DNA of 64,000 nucleotides from Streptomyces lateritius (lineage in GTDB: Bacteria > Actinomycetota > Actinomycetes > Streptomycetales > Streptomycetaceae): contig NZ_BMTO01000018.1 in the NCBI RefSeq assembly GCF_014649715.1, forward strand, positions 1 through 64,000, written 5' to 3'. This document shows, in pieces, positions 7,731 to 15,816 of this stretch. The notes below the pieces were generated by a model. It made no database searches. It had not been told where the DNA came from and saw only the letters and a list, made by a program, of their open reading frames with translations. Each line of letters starts with the position of its first letter. The stretch's first letter is position 1. The translations under genes were made by a program, and so were the position numbers.

Positions 7731-10700
7731 TTACGGTGTGACCTTGCCGATCACGACACTGCCCGAGCCCGCGACCGTGCCGCGCGCGTTCAGCAGCTGG
7801 ACCTCGCCGAAGAACTGCCGGCCCTCCGGCGCGGCACCGGCGACCAGGACCTCGGCGCCGACCTTCGCGGACGCGCCGTTGGCCAGCGGCACCGTCTTCG
7901 CGGCGTCGACCTGCACGCTGCCGAGCGCGGACGAGAAGTACACGTCCTTGTAGTCGTAGGTCGTGCCGCCCGCGGCCTGCACCGAGTAGCCGTCGATCAC
8001 GATCGTGTAGGTGCCGGCGGCCGGCTTGACGAGCGAGACGGCCTCCTCCGAGTCGCCGTCCGCCGCCTGGCCGACCTGCTTGCCGTTCAGGAGAACGGTC
8101 AGGTCGAGGTCGGCGGCCTTGTCGGAGGTGTTGCCGATGGCCACGTCCAGCCGCTCCACACCCTCACCGATGGTGACGGTCTTCGTCTGCTGCTCGTGGT
8201 GCTGGATGGTCGGCGTCTCGACCTTGGCCGAGCCGAGCGAGCCACCCTTCAGCCTGCCGTCGATGCCGGCGAACTTGTTGGTGACGGTCCACTCGACGGC
8301 GGCCGGGGTGCCGACCTTCGCCTCGGCGACGGTCTGCACGGCCGGGTCGAAGTCGGCGCCGAGCACCGAGACGTCCAGCTTGTACGGGTTGTCCAGGTCG
8401 GGCGAGGTGCGGCGCGCCTCGACCTCGATCTCCCAGACGCCCGGCGTCGGGTTGGCGTACGAACGCAGGTCCGCACGGCAGCCGTTGCCCGGGTTGTAGT
8501 GCGGGTAGCACACGTTGGACGCGGTGGGCTCGACGGCCACGCCGTACGGGTGGATGGAGATGAACCGGGTCTGGCTCTTCTCCTTCAGCCCGCCGAGGGC
8601 GACCTCGAGGGTCTTGGCGCCCTCCGGCACGGTGACGAAGTACGACTTGTGGCTGTTGCGCTGCACCGAGCCGGCGGCCGAGAGGCCGTAGCCGGGCGCG
8701 ACCAGGTCGTTCGCGACGACGACGGTCGACAGGATCTGCTTGTCGACGCCCTCGGTGCGCTCGTCGTCGGCCTCCAGGATGACGCTGTGCACACCGGCCG
8801 AGGTGGGCCGGGCCTGGATCTTCACGGTGACCGGCTTGTTCAGCGGCAGGTCGATCTCGTCGTCGCCGAGGATCCGGAAGGTGCCGTCGTTGTACTTCAG
8901 GTCCAGCTCGTGCTCGATGGTCCGGTTCGGACCGCTCGTGCGTGTGACGGTGACGTCGTAGACCTTCTTCTGGCCGACCTTGAGGCCGCCCTCACGGTCG
9001 TACACACCGGTGCCGGTGTGCGGGGCCGGGAAGATCGCGGTGTCGACCGGGGCCTCGACCTTGTAGTCGTGCGCCGTGGCGCCGTCCTTGATCGAGTCCC
9101 AGGCGTCGTTGATGTCGATCAGACCGGAGCCCTGCTCGTGCGCCGCGACACCGGAGATCCGGTTCGCGGTCGAGGTGAGCGCGGTGCGCAGGGTGAGCGG
9201 GGAGAGCTCCACGCCCTTCTGCTTCGCGGCGGAGAGCAGCAGCGCGCTCGCGCCCGCGACCTGCGGGGAGGACATCGACGTGCCGTTGAGCATGCCGTAA
9301 CCGGCCGGCAGCGCGTAGCCGGCCTCGGGCACGCCCGAGCCCGCCTGCCAGGTCGGGATGGTGTTCACGGCCGAGCCCGGACCGGTGATGGTCGGGGTGA
9401 AGCCGCCGTCCTCACGCGGGCCGCGCGAGGAGAAGGGGAACATGGCGTACCGCTTCTCGACGGCCGAGCCGTAGTTGGCGGCCCAGGTCGACTTGGAGAT
9501 GGCCGCGCCGACCGAGACGACCTTGTCGGCCAGGCCGGGGTCGCCGATCGTGTTGATGCCCGGTCCGGAGTTGCCGGCCGAGATGACCAGCTGGACGCCG
9601 TACTGGTCGATCAGGCGGGTGTAGAGGCGGGCGCGCACGTTGTCGCCGTCGTTCTGCGCGGGCAGGCCGCCGATCGACATGTTGACGATGTCGACGCCGC
9701 GGTTGACGACGAGGTCCGTCATGCCCTCGGTCAGGGCGGTGTTGGTGCAGCCGCCGGTCCAGGTGCAGGCGCGCGAGGAGACGATCTTCGCGCCGGGGGC
9801 GGCGCCGTTCATCTTGCCGCCGAAGAGGCTGTGGGCGGCGGTGATGCCGGCGACGTGCGTGCCGTGCGAGGACTCGACGATGCCGACGTTGACGAAGTCG
9901 CGCTTCTGGCCCACCCAGCTGCCGCCGAGCGGGTCCATCGCGACGTCCTTGCGGATCTCGACGACGAACGGGGTCTTCTCGACGACCTCGGTGGCCGGGT
10001 TGTCGGTACCGAACCAGCCGATCTGGTACCCGTCCTTGTACGGCTTCATCGGCGTGTTGTCCGTGAAGTCGTTGTTCTGGTCGGTGTCCACGCGGACGGT
10101 GCCGGCGGCCGGGTCGTACAGCATCCCGAAGACGTCGGTGGTGTCGCCGTCGCGGTTGATGTCACCGGCCGGGTCACCGCCCGCGGTGATCGACTCGGTG
10201 AAGCGGCTGAACTGGTAGGAGCCCGCGGGCGCCTTCCAGGACTGCGACGAGGCGGTGAAGACCGGGCCGTTGACCGGGGCGTTCTGGGCACGCCAGGTGG
10301 CGTCGCCCTCGGTCAGCGGGTCGGTGGCGGTGACCCAGTCGACGATCTTGCGCTCGCCGGTGGTGGTCTTCTGCAGGGCCGGGTGGCCGAGGTCGACACC
10401 GGAGTCGAGGACGCCGATGGTCACGCCGCGGCCGTCGGCCTTGGGGTGGTCCTGGACGAACTCGACCGCGCCCGTCTCGTGCGACGGGTTGTACGGGTTC
10501 TTCGCCGGGGTGTTCTTGCCGGGGGCCGGGTACGTCGTGGTGACGGTCGTGCCCTCGACGGCGCCGGCGGCGCCCGCGTCCGGGGTCGGGTCGTCCAGCT
10601 TGATCTCGGCCTGGAGGTCGATCGACTGGACGGAGGAGAGCTTGGTCGCCGCCTTGATGGCGGCGTCCGCCTTGCCGGTCGGGATCGTGGCGCGGACGTA

Positions 10701-11051
10701 GCCGAGCTTGTCGTCCCGCTTGCCGACCGAGGCGCCCTGGACGGCGTCGAGCTGGCCGGCGACCTGCTCGGTGGAGCCGGGGGCGGTGGCGACGAGGATG
10801 GTGACGTTCTTCTCGCCGGTGGCCTCGGCCTCGGACAGACGCTGGGCGTCGGTCGCGCCGAGCTTGTCGGCGGGGTCGGCGGACTTCACCGGGGGAGTGG
10901 TGGTCGCCGGATCGTCGGCGGCCAGGACCGGAGCAGCACCGGCCGCGATGAGCGCGGTCACAAGCCCGGCGGCGGCGGCGATACGTGCCGCGCGTCTGTG
11001 CCCGGGGGTCGAGCGTCCGGGTATGGAGCTCTGAGATTCGGGGGTGGTCAT
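7731..11051 (-). CDS. Secreted S8 (subtilisin-like) serine protease, 1106 residues
   Basis: Begins with a Sec signal peptide (basic RRAARIAAA, hydrophobic core, AXA cleavage near residue 45) and an inhibitor-I9-like propeptide (about 75-160). The catalytic triad is Asp216 (VLDSGVD), His396 (SSHGTHVAG) and Ser592 (NGTSMSSP). The Asp-to-His distance of about 180 residues is far longer than in small subtilisins; the insert contains DINRDGDTTD and DTDQNNDFTD, which look like calcium loops. Beyond 650 come beta-sandwich domains of the kind found in large tripeptidyl-type S8 enzymes. Expected to be exported, self-processed and active on extracellular protein. The ATG at 11051 has AGGGA upstream. 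Confidence 0.92.
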   Translation of the reverse strand: MTTPESQSSIPGRSTPGHRRAARIAAAAGLVTALIAAGAAPVLAADDPATTTPPVKSADPADKLGATDAQRLSEAEATGEKNVTILVATAPGSTEQVAGQLDAVQGASVGKRDDKLGYVRATIPTGKADAAIKAATKLSSVQSIDLQAEIKLDDPTPDAGAAGAVEGTTVTTTYPAPGKNTPAKNPYNPSHETGAVEFVQDHPKADGRGVTIGVLDSGVDLGHPALQKTTTGERKIVDWVTATDPLTEGDATWRAQNAPVNGPVFTASSQSWKAPAGSYQFSRFTESITAGGDPAGDINRDGDTTDVFGMLYDPAAGTVRVDTDQNNDFTDNTPMKPYKDGYQIGWFGTDNPATEVVEKTPFVVEIRKDVAMDPLGGSWVGQKRDFVNVGIVESSHGTHVAGITAAHSLFGGKMNGAAPGAKIVSSRACTWTGGCTNTALTEGMTDLVVNRGVDIVNMSIGGLPAQNDGDNVRARLYTRLIDQYGVQLVISAGNSGPGINTIGDPGLADKVVSVGAAISKSTWAANYGSAVEKRYAMFPFSSRGPREDGGFTPTITGPGSAVNTIPTWQAGSGVPEAGYALPAGYGMLNGTSMSSPQVAGASALLLSAAKQKGVELSPLTLRTALTSTANRISGVAAHEQGSGLIDINDAWDSIKDGATAHDYKVEAPVDTAIFPAPHTGTGVYDREGGLKVGQKKVYDVTVTRTSGPNRTIEHELDLKYNDGTFRILGDDEIDLPLNKPVTVKIQARPTSAGVHSVILEADDERTEGVDKQILSTVVVANDLVAPGYGLSAAGSVQRNSHKSYFVTVPEGAKTLEVALGGLKEKSQTRFISIHPYGVAVEPTASNVCYPHYNPGNGCRADLRSYANPTPGVWEIEVEARRTSPDLDNPYKLDVSVLGADFDPAVQTVAEAKVGTPAAVEWTVTNKFAGIDGRLKGGSLGSAKVETPTIQHHEQQTKTVTIGEGVERLDVAIGNTSDKAADLDLTVLLNGKQVGQAADGDSEEAVSLVKPAAGTYTIVIDGYSVQAAGGTTYDYKDVYFSSALGSVQVDAAKTVPLANGASAKVGAEVLVAGAAPEGRQFFGEVQLLNARGTVAGSGSVVIGKVTP

Positions 11052-11249
11052 TTACATCCCTGTTTGTGAAAAGAGAGGGTCCGGATTTCGGTACCGGATG
11101 ACCGCTCAGCCTTTCGCAAGAGACAGGGGTTTGTGGAGAGTTGCCAGGGGACGGGTTACGGCCGTGGCATACATCCGCCACCGCGCGCGATGCGCCATCG
11201 GGAACGTAACGGGGCGGACCGGGGCGAGTCGACTCCCTTCCGCCGCTGG

Positions 11250-11792
11250 TTAGTTGTCCTTTGTACGGGCGTAGTGCCGCGAGGCCTTGGCCCGGTTGCC
11301 GCAGGTCGTCATCGAACACCACCGTCGCGTGCCGTTCCGCGAGGTGTCGAAGAAGTGCAGGATGCACGCGTCGTGGGCGCAGGCCCGGATCCGGTCGGGG
11401 GCGGCCCGCAGAAGGGTGAGGTAGTCGCGGGCGGCGGTCCAGGCGGGTCCCCAGGCGAGATCTTCGAACTCCGGCTCCTCGCCGGGGCCCTCGACGGTGA
11501 GGGTGGCCCGGATGCGGCCGTGGCCGAGGACGGCGTCGACGCGGGCGACGGCGTCGGGATCGCCAGGGCGGTCGGCGAGCGCGAGCAGCGCGCCCCGGGC
11601 GGCGAGGGTGTGGCGCAGAGTGGTCGCGTCCGCGACGAAACGGTCCTCGAGCCGGTTGGCGGCGAGCCAGACACCCAGGCCCTCGGTCCCGGTGAGCAGG
11701 TCCTGACGGACGCCGTCCTTCATCCACCGGGTGTTGAGCAGGTCCAGGGAGACGGGCTCGCCGGTGAGCGGACGCGGGTCGGTGACGGTCAT
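11250..11792 (-). CDS. CGNR zinc-finger / ABATE-domain regulator
   Basis: A 180-residue protein with an N-terminal ABATE (putative stress-induced regulator) domain and a C-terminal CGNR zinc finger. The finger has CAHDAC, then CSMTTCGNR and a basic RHY tail, giving four cysteines for zinc and the signature CGNR that probably contacts DNA. Members are usually small autonomous transcription factors encoded opposite the gene they control. Here it diverges from a VOC protein across 133 bases containing a perfect 9-bp inverted repeat. The ligand is unknown. Its stop codon lies about 200 bases from the subtilase start. Confidence 0.88.
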   Translation of the reverse strand: MTVTDPRPLTGEPVSLDLLNTRWMKDGVRQDLLTGTEGLGVWLAANRLEDRFVADATTLRHTLAARGALLALADRPGDPDAVARVDAVLGHGRIRATLTVEGPGEEPEFEDLAWGPAWTAARDYLTLLRAAPDRIRACAHDACILHFFDTSRNGTRRWCSMTTCGNRAKASRHYARTKDN

Positions 11793-11841
11793 CGCGGGGG
11801 CCCCTTTGCCGTGGTCTAACCACTCAAGAGTACGTGGCGGG

Positions 11842-11871
11842 TTGACGCTGGCGATCTCTAACCTCTAAAGT
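11842..11871 (+). promoter_or_regulatory. Candidate promoter of the VOC gene
   Basis: TTGACG (11842-11847), 18 bases, TAAAGT (11866-11871): a reasonable vegetative-type promoter, 55 bases before the VOC start codon. Its -10 hexamer lies inside the inverted repeat described next, which would allow simple repression by occlusion. Confidence 0.5.
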
Positions 11872-11887
11872 CCGATTAAGAGGTTAG
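11858..11887. promoter_or_regulatory. 9-bp inverted repeat, candidate CGNR operator
   Basis: CTAACCTCT and AGAGGTTAG form a perfect 9-bp inverted repeat with a 12-base AT-richer centre, midway between the divergent CGNR and VOC genes. A partial copy (TCTAACC) recurs about 45 bases to the left, near the CGNR start. The position fits an operator controlling both genes. The identity of the binder is inferred. Confidence 0.55.
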
Positions 11888-11925
11888 CCCCGCTCGGGGT
11901 GGACCGCCGCGAGAGGGGAACCGCC

Positions 11926-12381
11926 ATGTCGGCGATCGGCACGCTGCGAACCGGCCACATCGGACTCAACGTCACGGATCTGGAGCGCTCGCTCGCCTTC
12001 TACGGCGACGTTCTCGGCTTCGGCCTGATCGGCGAGGGCAAGGAGGAGGGCAGGCGCTACGCCTTCCTGGGCCAGGGCGGGCGGCTCCTCCTCACCCTCT
12101 GGCAGCAGGCGGAGGGCGGATACGACGCGGGGCGCGCCGGCCTCCACCACCTGGCCTTCGAGGCCGAGTCGATCGAGCGGGTCAGGGCCGCCGAGGTCGC
12201 TCTCAAGGCCCGGGACGTCTCCTTCGCCTACGAGGGCGTGGTCGCCCACCGCGAGGGCTCCGCCTCCGCCGGCATCTTCTTCCACGACCCTGACGGCACC
12301 CGCCTGGAGATCTACGCCCCCGAGGGCGCGGATGCCGCCGAGGCGCCCTTGGGGTCGGCCCCCACCTGCGGCTTCTTCTAG
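11926..12381 (+). CDS. VOC-family (glyoxalase/bleomycin-resistance fold) protein
   Basis: A 151-residue vicinal-oxygen-chelate protein with two beta-alpha-beta-beta-beta modules. Metal-ligand candidates are the His in TGHIGLNV near residue 8, the His pair in GLHHLAFE near residue 71, and the Glu in RLEIYAPE near residue 130. Possible roles are a small dioxygenase, a glyoxalase-like isomerase or a ligand-sequestering resistance protein; sequence alone does not choose. The ATG at 11926 has GAGAGGGG upstream. Divergence from the CGNR regulator suggests it is induced by the molecule it acts on. Confidence 0.85.
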   Translation: MSAIGTLRTGHIGLNVTDLERSLAFYGDVLGFGLIGEGKEEGRRYAFLGQGGRLLLTLWQQAEGGYDAGRAGLHHLAFEAESIERVRAAEVALKARDVSFAYEGVVAHREGSASAGIFFHDPDGTRLEIYAPEGADAAEAPLGSAPTCGFF

Positions 12382-12694
12382 GCCGGGTTCGTAAAGTCCC
12401 GTCTGGTCCGCGACGCCTGGCACGCACGCTCGCCGCGTTGTCGGGATCACCCGAGTACGCCCGGTACGGGCGCGGCCCTCCGCCTCGTGATCGCACGCAC
12501 CGGACGCCGCGGGCCCTGCCCCGCGGGCAGAGGGCGCAGGACACGACCTGGAGGAGCCCGCCACGTCGGGGGCAATCGTTCCGCACGGGGGTTGCCCCGA
12601 GGGCGAAGCCCCCGGGGGGCGCAACGGTGGGCACACCCCCGAACGCGCCGCCCGCGCCCCCGACCCCAGGACCCCACCCGGAAGGACGCTCAAG
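12382..12694. other. 313-base intergenic stretch, possibly a dispersed repeat
   Basis: No convincing gene. About 12408-12590 reads like sequence I associate with a recurrent streptomycete intergenic element (from memory, not searched). It is followed by a GC-rich hairpin at about 12591-12625 (GTTGC paired with GCAAC enclosing CCCC/GGGG runs). The promoter of the downstream operon must lie in its right part; the ribosome-binding site GGAAGGA is at about 12681. Both-strand frames through here are open merely because of GC bias. Confidence 0.4.
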
Positions 12695-13576
12695 ATGGAC
12701 CCGTACAACCCCGGCTCCCTCACCGTCCAGGAAAGAGCCGGCGTCCGCCACCTCGCCGCCCGCATCGCCCCCTCCATCACCCCCGGCATCCGCCCCGTCG
12801 CCGCCGCCTTCCTCGGACTCCAGCCCATGCTGGTGCTCGGGGCGGCCGACGCCGACGGCCACGTCTGGAGCACCCTCCTGACCGGCGCGCCCGGCTTCGT
12901 CCGGGTGACCGGCCCGCACACGATCTCCGTGGCGGCGCCCCTCCCCGCTCCCGCAGCCGGCACCGCGGGCACTCCCGTCGGAACGATCGCCCTCGACCCC
13001 CGCACCCGCCGCCGCATGCGACTCAACGGCATCGCCCGCCCCAGCGCCCGTGGCTTCACCATCGAGGCGGAGCAGGTCTTCTCCAACTGCCCGAAGTACC
13101 TGCGGAAGCGCGAGCTTCACGCGCCCGACACGGCCACCCCGCCCGGTGCCCCGCACCACGGCACGGCGCTCACCCCCGACCAGGAGCGCTTCGTCCGCGC
13201 CGCCGACACGTTCTTCGTCGCCACCGTCGCCCCCGACGGCGCGGACGCGAGCCACCGGGGCGGCAACCCCGGCTTCGTCCGGGTCGACTCGCCGACGCAG
13301 CTGAGCTGGCGGGACTACCCCGGCAACGCGATGTTCCTGACCCTCGGCAACCTGGAGTCCGACGGCCGCGCCGGCCTCCTCTTCCTGGACTGGGGCACCG
13401 GTACGACGCTCCAGCTCAGCGGCCGCGCCCACACCGTGTACGGCCCCGACGGGAGCGACCGCACCACCCGCTTCCGTATCGAGCGGACCGTCGAGACGCC
13501 CCACGCCGGCCCCCTGCGCTGGTCGGGCCCGGCGTACTCCCCTGCCGATCCACCCCTCTCCCAGGACGCCGTATGA
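12695..13576 (+). CDS. Pyridoxamine 5'-phosphate oxidase-like flavin/split-barrel protein
   Basis: A 293-residue protein of the split-barrel flavin-binding group: a first barrel strand set with PMLVLGAADADGHVWSTLL (about 45-63), a VFSNCPKYLRKR motif (about 129-140), and a second barrel from about 165 with TFFVATVAPDGADASHRGGNPGFVRV-type segments, here split around residues 168-193. The double-barrel form is common in actinobacteria and often annotated as PNPOx-like; relatives bind FMN, F420 or haem. The substrate is unknown. The ribosome-binding site GGAAGGA precedes the ATG. Its stop codon overlaps the start of the HPP gene in ATGA, so the two are translationally coupled. Confidence 0.83.
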   Translation: MDPYNPGSLTVQERAGVRHLAARIAPSITPGIRPVAAAFLGLQPMLVLGAADADGHVWSTLLTGAPGFVRVTGPHTISVAAPLPAPAAGTAGTPVGTIALDPRTRRRMRLNGIARPSARGFTIEAEQVFSNCPKYLRKRELHAPDTATPPGAPHHGTALTPDQERFVRAADTFFVATVAPDGADASHRGGNPGFVRVDSPTQLSWRDYPGNAMFLTLGNLESDGRAGLLFLDWGTGTTLQLSGRAHTVYGPDGSDRTTRFRIERTVETPHAGPLRWSGPAYSPADPPLSQDAV

Positions 13577-14049
13577 CGACCGCCCCCGCCCGCCCCCACC
13601 CCCGTGCCGTCGCCCTGGCCACCGCCGTCAGCGTCGCCGCGCTCCTCACCCTCGTCGCCGTCGGCACCGTGGTCCACCAGCCCCTGCTCATCCCGCCCCT
13701 CGCGGCCAGCATGGCGCTCGTCGCCGGGGCGCCCGGCCTGCCGCTCTCCCAGCCCCGCTCCGTGGTCGGCGGCCAACTGCTCTCCGCGCTCACCGGTTTC
13801 GCCGTGCTGCTGTTCACGGGGCCCGGCCTCTGGGCCGCCGCCCTCGCCGGCGGTCTCGCGCTCGGGGTGATGATGCTCGCGCGTGCCCCGCACTCGCCCG
13901 CCGCCGCGACCGCCGTGATCGTCACCCTCCAGAATCCGCCGTTCTGGTCCTTCCTGGCGTTGCTCGCCCTCGCCTCGGTCCTGCTCGTCGCCGCCGGCCT
14001 CGCGGGCGCCCGGGCCACCGGTCGGACGTATCCCGCGTACTGGCTCTGA
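13573..14049 (+). CDS. HPP-family integral membrane protein
   Basis: A 158-residue protein with four to five hydrophobic helices and the HPP-family framework: HQPLLIPPLAASMALV near residues 35-50, QPRSVVGGQLLSAL near 58-71, and a last loop where the eponymous His-Pro-Pro is His-Ser-Pro (PHSPAAATA). Plant and cyanobacterial relatives are linked to nitrite transport. The role here is unknown. Coupled to the flavin-fold gene by a 4-base ATGA overlap, suggesting a joint redox or transport function. Confidence 0.82.
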   Translation: MTTAPARPHPRAVALATAVSVAALLTLVAVGTVVHQPLLIPPLAASMALVAGAPGLPLSQPRSVVGGQLLSALTGFAVLLFTGPGLWAAALAGGLALGVMMLARAPHSPAAATAVIVTLQNPPFWSFLALLALASVLLVAAGLAGARATGRTYPAYWL

Positions 14050-14070
14050 CCTCGCCGCTAACCTCGTTGC

Positions 14071-14538
14071 ATGAAGCAGGAGTTGAGGGTGGCGGCCTAC
14101 GCCGTGTGTGTACGGGACGAAGAGATACTGCTCGCCCGCTGGGTCGACAGCTCCGGAGCCAAACGGTGGACCCTGCCCGGCGGCGGCATGGACCACGGCG
14201 AGGAGCCGGTCGACACCGTCGTCCGGGAGGTCGAGGAGGAGACCGGGTACGCCTGCGAGCCCACGGCGCTGCTCGGCATCGACTCCATCCGCCGGGGCTG
14301 GCTGCGCCGGCTGGCGGGACCCGGCGACTTCCAGGGCCTGCGGATCATCTTCGAGGCCCGGATCACCGGAGGCTCCCTGCGCAACGAGATCGGCGGCTCC
14401 ACCGACCTCGCCACCTGGCATCCGCTCGCCTCCGTCCCCGGCCTGGAGCGCGTCGCACTCGTCGACATCGGCCTCGACCTGTGGCGTGAACGGCCCCCGG
14501 TCGGACGCTCCCGCCTCGCCGATCCGACGAACGGCTGA
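14071..14538 (+). CDS. NUDIX hydrolase
   Basis: A 155-residue single-domain NUDIX protein. The box runs from Gly38 to Gly59: Gly38, Glu44, Arg52-Glu53 and the EEE at 55-57 preceding Thr-Gly fit the GX5EX7REUXEEXGU rule exactly. Enzymes of this class cleave a nucleoside diphosphate linked to another moiety, with magnesium bound by the box glutamates. Residues outside the box do not identify the substrate. It follows the HPP gene by 21 bases on the same strand and may be cotranscribed. Confidence 0.9.
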   Translation: MKQELRVAAYAVCVRDEEILLARWVDSSGAKRWTLPGGGMDHGEEPVDTVVREVEEETGYACEPTALLGIDSIRRGWLRRLAGPGDFQGLRIIFEARITGGSLRNEIGGSTDLATWHPLASVPGLERVALVDIGLDLWRERPPVGRSRLADPTNG

Positions 14539-14631
14539 AAACCGCTCAACCGCCGGCCCGGCCCTCAACCCTCCCGCCGGCCCCAGGGTCCCCACCCGTG
14601 ACCGCAGTACGCACACCAGGGGAGCCCGCAC

Positions 14632-15813
14632 ATGTCAGCCATACGCTCTGCCCGTACCGCCCGTACCGTTCTCGCCGCCACCGTCGTGGCCGGTCTGGCC
14701 GCCACGGCCTTCGCGAGCCCGGCCCTCGCGGCGCCCGCCAAGTCCGACCACCGCGCCACCCAGCAGGCCCTCGACGCCGCGGTGGCGGGCGGCGTGCCCG
14801 GGGCCGTCGCCCAGGCCCGCTCCGGCCGGTCAGGCTGGACCGGGACGGCCGGTGAGCGAGGGGGCCAGGACCGCTACCGGGTCGGCTCCATCACCAAGAC
14901 CTTCGTCGCCACCGTCCTCCTCCAGCTTCAGGCCGAGGGCCGCCTCGACCTCGACGACTCCGTCGAGAAGTGGCTGCCGGGCGTGGTCCGCGGCAACGGC
15001 CACGACGGCCGCGAGATCACCGTCCGTCAGCTCCTCAATCACACGAGCGGTGTCTACAGCGTCACCTCGGACCCGGGATTCCAGGAGAAGGTCTTCGGTC
15101 CGGAGTTCCTGGAGCGCCGCTACGACACCTGGACCCCGCAGCAGCTTGTCGCGATCGCGATGACCCACAAGCCGGACTTCGCGCCCGGTACCTCCTGGAA
15201 CTACTCCAACACCAATTACGTCCTGGCGGGCATGGTGATCGAGAAGGCGACCGGCCGGCCGTACGGCAAGGAGGTCCAGCGCCGGATCATCAAGCCGCTC
15301 AAGCTGCGCGCCACGACCGTGCCCGGTACCACCGTGACGATGCCCAAGCCCAGTTCACCCGCCTACTCGAAGCTCTCGATCGACCCGAACGCGACGACGA
15401 TCCACGACGTCAGCGAGCTGAACCCGAGTCTCGCGTACGCGGCGGGCGAGATGATCTCCGACTCCAACGACCTGCAGACCTTCTATCGCGCGCTGCTCAA
15501 GGGCAGGCTGCTCCCCAAGGCCGAGCTGCGGGAGATGACGGACACCGTGGCCGCCGGCCCCGAGCTGCCGGGCGTGGGTTACGGCCTCGGGCTGATGCGG
15601 CAGAAGCTGAGCTGCGGCAAGGAGGTCTGGGGCCACGGCGGCGGCATCCACGGCTCCGCCTCGGAAGCCGTCGCCACTCGGAACGGCGAGCACTCGCTCG
15701 CCATGAACTTCAACTCCGACTGGACAGGTGACAGCCAGGCTGTCCTGGAGGCCGAGTTCTGCGGCACGGCACCGAAGCCGGCGAAGCAGCCGCTGTCGGC
15801 GCCGCTGCCGTAG
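14632..15813 (+). CDS. Secreted serine hydrolase (beta-lactamase/DD-peptidase class C fold)
   Basis: A 393-residue protein with a signal peptide (arginine-containing N-region, hydrophobic core, cleavage after ALAAP near residue 36). Motifs of the penicillin-recognising fold are Ser86-Ile-Thr-Lys89 (nucleophile and general base), Tyr191-Ser-Asn193, and His335-Gly-Gly in place of KTG, as in Streptomyces R61-type DD-carboxypeptidases and class C-like esterases. Probably exported and acting on wall peptide or a small ester/amide. The ATG has AGGGGAG upstream. Ends three bases short of the stop codon of the converging neighbour. Confidence 0.9.
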   Translation: MSAIRSARTARTVLAATVVAGLAATAFASPALAAPAKSDHRATQQALDAAVAGGVPGAVAQARSGRSGWTGTAGERGGQDRYRVGSITKTFVATVLLQLQAEGRLDLDDSVEKWLPGVVRGNGHDGREITVRQLLNHTSGVYSVTSDPGFQEKVFGPEFLERRYDTWTPQQLVAIAMTHKPDFAPGTSWNYSNTNYVLAGMVIEKATGRPYGKEVQRRIIKPLKLRATTVPGTTVTMPKPSSPAYSKLSIDPNATTIHDVSELNPSLAYAAGEMISDSNDLQTFYRALLKGRLLPKAELREMTDTVAAGPELPGVGYGLGLMRQKLSCGKEVWGHGGGIHGSASEAVATRNGEHSLAMNFNSDWTGDSQAVLEAEFCGTAPKPAKQPLSAPLP

Positions 15814-15816
15814 CCA

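Noticed and set aside
7512..11069. A plus-strand frame of about 1185 codons opposite the subtilase
   Set aside because: Composition is Arg/Gly/Val-rich antisense shadow; the minus strand has a signal peptide, the S8 triad, a ribosome-binding site and a terminator.
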